This document shows, piece after piece, positions 55,614 to 64,000 of a stretch of 64,000 nt of DNA. The stretch's first letter is position 1. Every line of letters begins with the position of its first letter. The notes beneath the pieces are model-generated. The model saw only the letters and a list, made by a program, of their open reading frames with translations. It was not told the origin of the DNA and made no database searches. The DNA is taken from positions 6,233,501 through 6,297,500 of the forward strand of contig JAILWY010000020.1 in NCBI GenBank assembly GCA_022113835.1, read 5' to 3'. A program made the position numbers and the translations under genes. The stretch comes from Atopsyche davidsoni. Taxonomy: Eukaryota > Arthropoda > Insecta > Trichoptera > Hydrobiosidae.

Positions 55614-55800
55614 GGCCGGGCTAGGGCCGGACTAGGGCTGGAATAGGGTCTGGCTAGGGCCGGACTAGGGCTGGAATAGGGCCTGGCTAGGGTCGGACTA
55701 GGGCTGGAATAGGGCCTGGCTAGGGCCGGACTAGGGCTGGAATAGGGCCTGGCTAGGGCCGGACTAGGGCTGGACTAGAGCCGGACAAGGGCCGGACTCG
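55614..55800. repeat. 11-bp tandem repeat with 33-bp higher order
   Basis: Three 11-base types in fixed order, GGCCGGACTAG, GGCTGGAATAG and GGCCTGGCTAG, repeat as a 33-bp unit about five times before decaying at the right edge. Confidence 0.9.
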
Positions 55801-58147
55801 CGCCGCACCAGTCGGAGGTCTCTCGCCAGCTCGCATCTTGCCATCTTGCCTCTCCTCGATGTGTGTAAATATTGAATAAACTCAGCTCAGTGTATTATTG
55901 TGTCATGCTATTTAAATAACTCATAATTCACCGAAACGTACTACGAACTGTATTGGGAAATAAGTCGGGCGCTGTCGGGGTTTCTCTTTCCTGTGACGTC
56001 ACGGTGTGGCCTGGTTGCGAATAAATGCGCGGAAGCCCTCAGACAATCGTCAACTATCTAATTGATTGAAACCTAACTTCTAGATGCACCCCTGGTAAAA
56101 ATAATAAAATCAAAAACCCTTTATATTTCGAGACATCTTCGCTCGCAGCTCGTTGTGCGTGAGATCTATTGAATATTCAATGATTGCCAAAGAGCGCATA
56201 ACGATTCCCAAATGAGGAAAAAACTGATTTATCTGCATTTTATTTTGAAATTCTGCTGGCGCATGGCGCCATACTGCATTTTATACTAATTTCATTATTA
56301 TAACACATCCGTGGAATTTCCATACCTAAGCTTTTCCACACTCAAACGCGAGGCGCTCGAGCGGCACTGTCGCAAGAAAAGCGAGCGTGAAGTAGTTGGT
56401 GAACATGCTTAATTACTTATGCACATAGTCCGCGAACGAAAGACATCTGAGCTTTGATAATCTGAATGCAGGGAAATAAGTGCATACAAGGAATGAAACA
56501 TGACGAGAATCGGAAACGGGTTTTCCAAACTGGTATTTTTCTTTTGAACTTGTAAGCCTGCTACACCTTTTATAGAATTCATCGCTAAACCGCTTTTTTA
56601 ATACGCGATATAATTACTAAGTCCCTGATATTGAACTGATGATCATCTTATTATTTATTTATTGTGTATACCCATTGTACATAATAAAATTAAAAAAAAA
56701 AAAAAAACAATTTGTATCGCCACGGGCAATGTCGATACGAATCGTTTTCAGTCGAGCAGGCGCGCGCCCGATTATCTATTAATAGTCTTCAGGGTGGGAT
56801 ATTTTTTAATCGGTCTCGTGTTGTACTGGTAAAGTTTATATATTATACATTACGCTATTTTTTTTTTTTAATAATGATAAAATAAGGTGTCCTCGAATTG
56901 GCGGAGACACGCGATGCTGACAGAGCCACCGAGCCCGCGGCAGGTCAGGGTCGGCCCGGCGGAGACCGACGCGTGTGATCACACCCGTTTGGTAATCACC
57001 GATCAAATTGATCGGAGATTACGGAGATTGAATTGACGAAATTTCAAATCCACGACGAGTCAAAAACAAACAGCGGTTTTTTTTTTGTAATTGCGTGATA
57101 TCTAATCTAGCTAATCATTTTTCAATCGAATCGATCTTGCGGAACTCGGTCGTGGGTAAGAGCAAATTTTAATAAATCACAGAGCATATTTTGCGAGAAT
57201 TTTATGAGAAGCTGCTCTGCCTTTGGAGATCGAAAAGCGACCACAAACATCCGAATTAAAAAACGGACGAGAGAAAACCGGAAAACTAATTGATTAGCGT
57301 TGGATGATATATTTTTTATATCCTCGAAAAGTTTTTAGGCGACACAAGAAGATAGAGACAAATAGATAATCAAACAAGAAAGCAGGGCCGCAGAATGAAT
57401 CTCAGCGTAATATTATACTTAGAAATCAGGAGCAGGAAGGCGCTTAGTAGCCATTTTTTTAAGTATAGGATATTTTGAAAAACGGATTACCAGAAGATGT
57501 TGTGCTAAGTAGTTCAAATTCTGTGAGATCCAGTACTATCTGATCTTAAACCGGTGATGGGAAAAACCTGTCGATGTATATATTATATCTTCAATTTATT
57601 ATATAATAATAATAAACTAGTTATTACATATATCTTACAAACTCACCGTTTCCAATACAACGTGGATCCTAAATCCTATTCACTAATCGGTTCAACGGTT
57701 CAGCCTCCCGTAATATAAAAACTGCATTGCATAACTTTTATTGGGCGCATAATAATCGCAAAACCTGTTTTCAAACTTGCTGCATAGAAATATCGTTGAC
57801 AAAATGGGAAATCAGTGCCAATTTGGGGCGAGCAATAAAAGTCATCCGCATGCCGACGAAGTGCAACAGGCCGACTGATATATATTCGGATATATATTAT
57901 GTAAATCTCGACTCACCCGAGCGCGTCTGCGTGCCTGCACGGATGAGTCACTCCAGAACTTATCACGACACATTTTGAGGCACGACGGAGAAAATTTTTC
58001 AACACATTAAACAATTGCTGGCGATCAACAGTTGGTTTGACAGTTGTCAGCGCTCCTTCGCGCCCGGCCCCGCGACCACAGACACGCCGGCGCTCCTCAG
58101 CGACCAGAGACACGCCCATGGCGGCCCGATATGAATATGAATATTTA

Positions 58148-58548
58148 TAATATTTATATTCACCTAAGAGGCTTAAACCCCTTCAAGTCATCCAGAACAA
58201 AGTCCTCTGATGGTTCGTCAAAAATTCCCAATTCCACAGGGATACAAACACCAAGACGATCCATGACGTAATCATCGACCTCGCCCACTCCTTCCAAATA
58301 CCAACATCCCTTGTCCCAAACCCTTCGATTAGCCACCTTCTAGAATATAATCTAGAAGATTGCCTCTACCAAAAAAGGCCAAAAGCAATCCCCCCACCCG
58401 TAATCCAGCCGCCCACAACCACCCACCCCAACACAGCCCCATGGTGACACACGCCACCAAGCCAGAATGAAGGCGTTAAAAGAAAAATAAACATTTTTTC
58501 CTGTCCCGCCACAAAAGCAAAAGACGAAGAAAGAAAATAATATTTATA
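58148..58548 (+). mobile_element. 5'-truncated Jockey-type LINE 3' end with 11-bp duplication
   Basis: Direct repeats TAATATTTATA at 58148-58158 and 58538-58548 bound the insert. Inside, one frame reads LKPLQVIQNKVL, a stop, then WFVKNSQFHRDTN and [17 protein letters not shown]. It is the same family as the 11.1- and 48.3-kb copies and is dead. Confidence 0.88.
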
Positions 58549-58550
58549 GT

Positions 58551-59186
58551 AATACAAGAATTCGCCAGACAGCTTCATTGCTGCTGATGTAACGACCCAT
58601 ATTGAGTGATTTCATCGTTTCGATTTGAAAGCCTGAACTCTGCCATGTCACATATTTGCATGGATATCCCACATTGATATGAGCTAGAAATGTTTTTGAC
58701 AGTACTAGACTGTGTGGATCAATCCATTTGTTATCAATGTCAATATCAACGTTTCTTATTTTAATGGTGGTGGTGAATCTTTCATCTTCTGGCTTTCGTC
58801 GTCTGTATTTCGGATATCCATCATCACCAGTTTGAATTTCTTTAATCAAATCGGGTAGATATATTTTCGTGCATTTCCCGTCTTTCCTGCAAGGCGAATT
58901 TATATTCAATGCTCCGCATGGGCTGTGAATCGTGTTCTTATAGACAACGTCAGAAAATATCGGATCTTCTTGTAGATTCGATAGTTCAGCAGATATAACA
59001 CTATCGATTTGAGTTGGAACAATTTTTTCTTTCAGCCAAATTAGAATATGAGCGTGCGGTAAACTCCGTTTCTGCCATTCAATCGCCTGTATGCCTACGT
59101 CAAATACGTCAAAGCATCTTGAGCATACTCATGAATATATCTTAAGCTTCCAGTACGCATAATAATCAATGGATGAAACTTGTAAT
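58551..59186 (-). pseudogene. Helitron Rep-domain fragment, internally deleted
   Basis: Minus strand: KFHPLIIMRTGSLRYIHEYA, then a deletion near 59105 removing the FTCNP region. It continues AIEWQKRSLPHAHILIWL (the HxH of the Rep nuclease motif), SPCRKDGKCTK, GDDGYPKYRRRKPED, LSKTFLAHINVGY and GRYISSNEAVWRIL. These are clear Helitron landmarks in order. The helicase part is absent. Confidence 0.88.
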
Positions 59187-61254
59187 ATGAATATTTTATA
59201 TATTCTTAATATTTTATATATTTTTCCCATATATAAACAGACAAACTCATTATGATAAAACTCTGTTGTGAATGACAGATAGTGATTTTGTTTTATGCGC
59301 AATCTTCACAATGTTCTTTTTTCAAATTTTTTGCAATTTTTAATAAATTCAGCTTGATAATCAGTGGTTAAGTTAATCATTCCTTCGTGACATGGACGTT
59401 AGGGAATTCGATCACTCGCAATTGACTTATTACTTGCAACTAGACAAATACTGTTCTATACGTATATCGGAGCATGGAAATCAGTGAATTGAATAACACG
59501 TTTGATGGTTTCGTTATCTTTTGGAACGTTGTCGCATTAATTGATTAAAAAATTTAAAAAATCACATAATACTGTGTTTCTAAAGTAATAGATAATCATA
59601 AATAGATGATAATATTTCAGACAGTGAACTTTTTATAAATATCGAAATAATCAAGTTTTTGATTATTGTTTTATTTTCTTTTTATTCTACTGTATGAATA
59701 GAAGGCTTTGGGAGAAAAGAGGCAAGTAGGCAAGCAGTAGGAAGCATTCCGAGACACTTTTCCGTATACACATCTGTGGCTGGTATTGCCGGGGGCCTCG
59801 ACTGGACTCGGCGAGGCGGCCTCGAGTGAGCCTCGAGTGGACTCGGTGCTCGCATCCCTCCAAACCGGAACGCGGGCTCTCGCAAAGTAAACGTTGCTTC
59901 AACTGTAATTTATGATATTGCATGTTTTACGGAGAGACCGAAGTGGGTTAGGGAGTTGCATAATAAAATATCGCTTTTATTTTCTCAAACAGCTGACTTA
60001 GCGTCCTGAGCGCGCCGATTTATCACCAATAAATGAGAAAGTAAACCCAGCTCGGAATGCGGAATGTAGGACAGCCTGAACTGCCGGTGGACGGAACGAG
60101 GAAAATCCTCCTGAATTGATTCAGGACATAGGCGGGGACACTAGAGCGGTCGATCGGCCCATAGGCATTGCGTAAAAATAATTAAAATAATGTTATAGAT
60201 CGGACTGAGGTCTGCGTCGGTCTACGACCCCAGTTCGAGTTCCGCCTACTTTCTTAATCGGTTGGCAATGGATAGCCGAATCGACACCCGAAATTTCAGG
60301 TTCTTTTCCGTTCCCACGCCCCGCCGTCAGGTAATTCTATTAGAGAAAACTTGCTCAATTCAATCCTTACAAAATCACACATCGTCACCATCGAATGTGC
60401 TCGTAGGCTTGGCAGCCGTTGCTATTAGATTATTTTTGGTTACTCAAGAATTGAGAACTCCAGGAAGACAAAAATCACTTCGCAACAGAACACTCGAGAA
60501 ATCTGAAGATCGTCTAAACACGACGTTTCATATTTAAACAACGTATTTCTCAAGCTTTGTTATTTGAATGTTTATTTTTAAGTTACCAGGCAATGAATTA
60601 ATTGTATTGTGAAAATGCAATGTTCTGCAATATATTTCGTAATCTCAATCAACGTAGTGATTTCATTCATTTTTACGTTTAATTTTGTATTGCGGAAATA
60701 GTAATTGTCGGTATATCGTTTTTGTGGAGTCCCAGCCGCCCCTGGCTAACACCTGAATGAGTTCGTCGACACAGATCCGCCGAATGACTCCTTATGTAAC
60801 GGCGGGTCGTAAATTACGACTCACTCTCGACAGACAGACCCGCTCCCGGCGAGACTCGTTTTCGGTTCATAAATATATTTCAGTCAAATGTCAATAGTGT
60901 TGTTCGAGGCGACCGATTTATAGTATTATGTGTGCTCACAAACGGGAAACAATGACGACACCCTGCTGTCTTGATGAGATGTCCAAAAGCTTCAATGTCT
61001 GAAATCGATGGATCTGCAAACACACTGCTCCGTCAGCGTGGAAGGACGTGTAGGGGTTGTTACCTAACAAGTACCTACATTATTTAACTGTACACGGGTT
61101 AAGTAATTAAATCCTCTGGAATGTGCTATACATACTACACCCGTTAATATTTTGTGTGGAATTTATCCCAGCGACGCCCTTTTGTTTATGTTATTTCAGA
61201 ATAGCGTCAGGACGCTATATAAAGAGCCTCACACGCTCCTCTGGTCTAGGTATC

Positions 61255-61420
61255 GAGACAGTAACCACGTATATTTATCCTTCCGTATATAAAGTATTTC
61301 GCCAGCCTTCTGATTTCCAACCAAACATCAATCCTGCAACCACAACATCACATCAACGACATCGGAGACAACAATACTTCATAATACTTCGGCGAAAGAC
61401 GCAAGGGAAGATGCGGGCTC
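61255..61420. repeat. Dispersed repeat, partner at 7130-7290
   Basis: Shares GTAACCACGTAT, ATTTCGCCAGCCTT and the AACATCACATCAACG block in the same order and orientation. Family unknown. Confidence 0.45.
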
Positions 61421-63566
61421 TGCGGCTCGACATCCAGACATCCAGACAACTCGCTCGGGCTGTCTGAACTTCAATGTCACTCGCTTGTGAAGTTTGAGGT
61501 CACCGGCGGAAGCAGATAAGTCAAGTTGCGCTTTTTGTCTACGTTTCCGGTGCTAGCCATCAGTAATAAAAACTCGAACCGCTTTTTTTTTTCTCAAACG
61601 TTTTGAGCCTTATTTTAGCTTTGCGACTTTTAACATTGACTGAAAATCGATCAGCAGCCCTACTCTGGAAGCGACGGGAGCCGCGAGCGGAAGATACGTT
61701 GCCGAACCAGTGGATTCGGAAGAAATTAGAGGCTCTGCGGCTGTTTCCGGTCGATTGCGACTTTTACGGTTCGGACGACTTCACAGGTGTCAGCAGATGG
61801 CTTCCGGTGTCTTCACAGGGCGGAAGAGCTCTCACTTTTAGTATCAAACTTCATCAGAATAAGCTCCAACCTGTTTCAGATATATAACACAGTCGAGCTG
61901 TACTTAAATTATATTGAAAATGCCTCCGGTCTCCGTTGAAGCATAAAATTCTATTAAGTTTTGGCACAGTTCTATCGTGCTTAGGATATTTTCTTAAAGT
62001 TTGCTGATTATGATTGAGCTTGTGCTGGTTTCGAAAACACAATTTCTTGGAATAAACCAGGAGAATCTGAAACCGCAGAGATGGCTGCTATCTACAAATA
62101 TGAAAGGCCACGACTTAATCGTTTTGGTACTGGGTCTTTACCGCATTTATTGGCACGAGTTTTCACTGTCCAAAGGAAGGAAGAGAAAGAAGGACGTTAG
62201 ATTTATTATATCCTTTTGCAAATTTACCTGGCCTATTGACGGTGCGTACGTATAGAATCAAATAGCACCGGCAAGTGCGAAACGTAATGGAGCGTGACGC
62301 AACGTGACGGGGCTTCCTTGTTTTGCTTATTGGCGGAGTCACTCTAGCGGGGAAATTCTCGCTTTTAACCTAAAAATCCATGACATAACCTCACTTACGG
62401 GTACTGCCGCCTTCTGCCGGTGCTTGCGGCACACGGCGGCTCATAGCGCCAATAAATTATCACGATCCCACTCAGAAAGCCGGTCCGACCCCATCTGGGT
62501 CTTCTTACAAGACCCAAGCCACAGAGGCTTCGATCCGAATCCCAACAATATCGTGAAAAAAATACCATTGATTTTTTTCGTCGTTTCATGGGTGAATCAA
62601 TAATATCGTTTTCACCCTTAAGCCTTTATTGAGTATTCAATAGTAATTGTTTGGGTTCTGTAGTTTCGTGCAGTTGTGTCTTTTCGTTTGCAGGCACGCA
62701 GTCTTACGGTAAACGGGTAAAGGCGAATAGAGTGCATGGGCTTATTGTTTTCCTTTACAAATGATACCCAGTCCCGCGTGTCTGACTGGCTCCGCGTGCA
62801 GGGCCACTCGCTGTCTGCTTCCGCAAGTTTCCACGCGAACGACTCGAGACTATCGAGGCCTATCTGAGCTAAAATTTTACCAGTTGTATGAGAGTGCGGA
62901 ATCGACTTGTAACGGTGAAAAATGGGGATTCATTAAAAAAAATAATGAGCATCGATCACTTGCGCTGATATTTTCTATAATTTCATAATAATGTTTAATT
63001 TATTCAATTTGTTACGCTAATTTGTAAAAAGTTAAAAGTGTATTTTAAAGACTTGAGTAAACGTGGCAGAGTCTCGTGATAAAGCAATATTATAATTCGC
63101 TGAATGTTTATTTGATTAGCACAGCGGTCTTATGGCATTTATTATTCGGTCAAATGCAAATGCAAGTTCTCGTAACATCTCGCGCGTAACAAAGGAGATC
63201 ACTTCCGTGACGCGGATTTGTGTCATGCCTCCTCGTGCTCGTCGCAAATTTCTTGTTGTACTGTTCTGAAAGATAAACTTCGACGGGCAAGATCCTTACA
63301 AAACACGGATTATACAAATGCAGAATATTGACTTCCGCTTAAGAACTGGGATGTCTAAAAGAGAAAATCAACAATTATCCTAATATTAAAGGTATATTAT
63401 ATAAATACTCGACTCATGGTGAGACCGCATGAGATGCTGCCGATATAAATCAATTACCTAAATATTGTTTATAGTTATTTCAAGTATGGAGACCGTGGAG
63501 TATTACTAGCGTCATTGATGGCCGACAACGTGTCTCGATGTTTCATTTATAAATTGATTACTTATA

Positions 63567-64000
63567 TCCTATATAATAATAATATCCATTGTGTGTGTGT
63601 GTGTGTATGTATGCTTCATTTTTTTGTTCTCTATAGAATATCTTAAAAAATATAACGCTGATTTTTTGCATGTAAGTTCAGTAAGTTTTTCCGCAGTTGT
63701 GTGCCGAATTTCAAGACGATAGGATAATATTTTCATTCATAAACTAATCGAATAAAACTATAAAATATGCTGTAGCGAGTTTCAATGTGTACGAATTATA
63801 TGATTCTGTTGTTCACTTTTAAAAAATTTAAAATTTATTCACAAATTTAGAATTTTTCAAATAAAGAACAGTGCAGGGAAAGTGATGCGTTGTTTGTGAC
63901 ACGAAATGTGACACAAATGTCAAGCAATGAATTGGAAGGAAATGCACCCAGCTATTCGAGTATTCAGCCAAACGTATGTTCAAACACTATTGCATCGTTC
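63567..64000 (+). mobile_element. Non-autonomous Helitron-like element, copy 3, cut by the window end
   Basis: It starts TCCTATATAATAATAATATC with a GT run and follows copies 1 and 2 up to GCATCGTTC. The terminal hairpin lies just beyond the window. Confidence 0.6.

Larger units (their letters stand above)
45965..64000. other. Probable NRF-like intron or intergenic DNA, no further exons found
   Basis: Apart from the listed elements, the stretches 45965-48320, 50800-51900, 52400-54650, 55810-58140 and 59190-63560 hold nothing I can assign. An AC microsatellite lies near 50793-50812 and poly-A/T runs are scattered. If the NRF-like gene is intact its next exon lies beyond the window or was missed. 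Confidence 0.4.

Noticed and set aside
57905..58010. Minus-strand donor-like CTCGG|GTGAGT after a short GC-rich piece
   Set aside because: Could be a 5' UTR exon, but there is no coding sequence or partner site to support it.
60205..60250. B-box-like GTTCGAGTTCC with a GGTC hairpin
   Set aside because: No acceptor stem or D arm in place, so not a tRNA gene.
1..64000. CRISPR arrays, operons, rRNA or bacterial features
   Set aside because: None seen; tandem repeats here lack unique spacers and the genes have introns.

Overview
This is eukaryotic DNA, almost certainly from an insect. Genes are split by GT-AG introns, GC-rich exons sit in AT-rich surroundings, and there are Jockey-type LINE pieces, Helitron pieces and many short non-autonomous elements. 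I cannot name the order. No bacterial, organellar or CRISPR features are present.

Layout. (1) 1.8-27.2 kb, minus strand: a complete 10-exon gene for a light-chain amino-acid transporter of the SLC7/LAT family. All nine splice junctions agree in phase and give about 528 residues. Its first coding exon appears to lie about 20 kb upstream of the second, so 6.9-27.2 kb is one long intron full of mobile DNA. (2) 31.2-33.9 kb, plus strand: a complete six-exon DUSP12/YVH1-type dual-specificity phosphatase (425 residues), head-to-head with the transporter. (3) 38.7-42.6 kb, plus strand: one intronless coding exon for a 1301-residue protein with a restriction-endonuclease-like N-terminus, a NACHT NTPase and C-terminal ankyrin repeats. 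It looks like an animal counterpart of the STAND NTPases used in immunity and is the most interesting gene here. (4) 44.8-46.0 kb, plus strand: the first coding exon of a secreted or membrane protein that I read as a 'nose resistant to fluoxetine' (NRF-6) type acyltransferase. No further exon was found in the remaining 18 kb. (5) 46-64 kb: no other gene seen, only mobile-element remnants and tandem repeats.

Mobile elements fall into recognisable families. There are Jockey-type LINE fragments: a broken reverse transcriptase at 15-16 kb and three 3' ends, two with clear target-site duplications. Two fragments come from one autonomous Helitron family, and three copies from a short element with Helitron-like ends. 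A fold-back family carries a tRNA-Thr(UGU)-like cloverleaf. A palindromic family has a conserved CCGGTTTCGCCAACC core, with one copy being a perfect 71-bp inverted repeat. One element has 23-bp terminal inverted repeats. Several are nested in each other.

The four genes do not form a pathway that I can see: nutrient transport, phosphatase/ribosome-assembly factor, putative innate sensor and lipid-related membrane protein. Exon boundaries and motifs were read directly from the sequence; family assignments rest on motif recognition without database searches.
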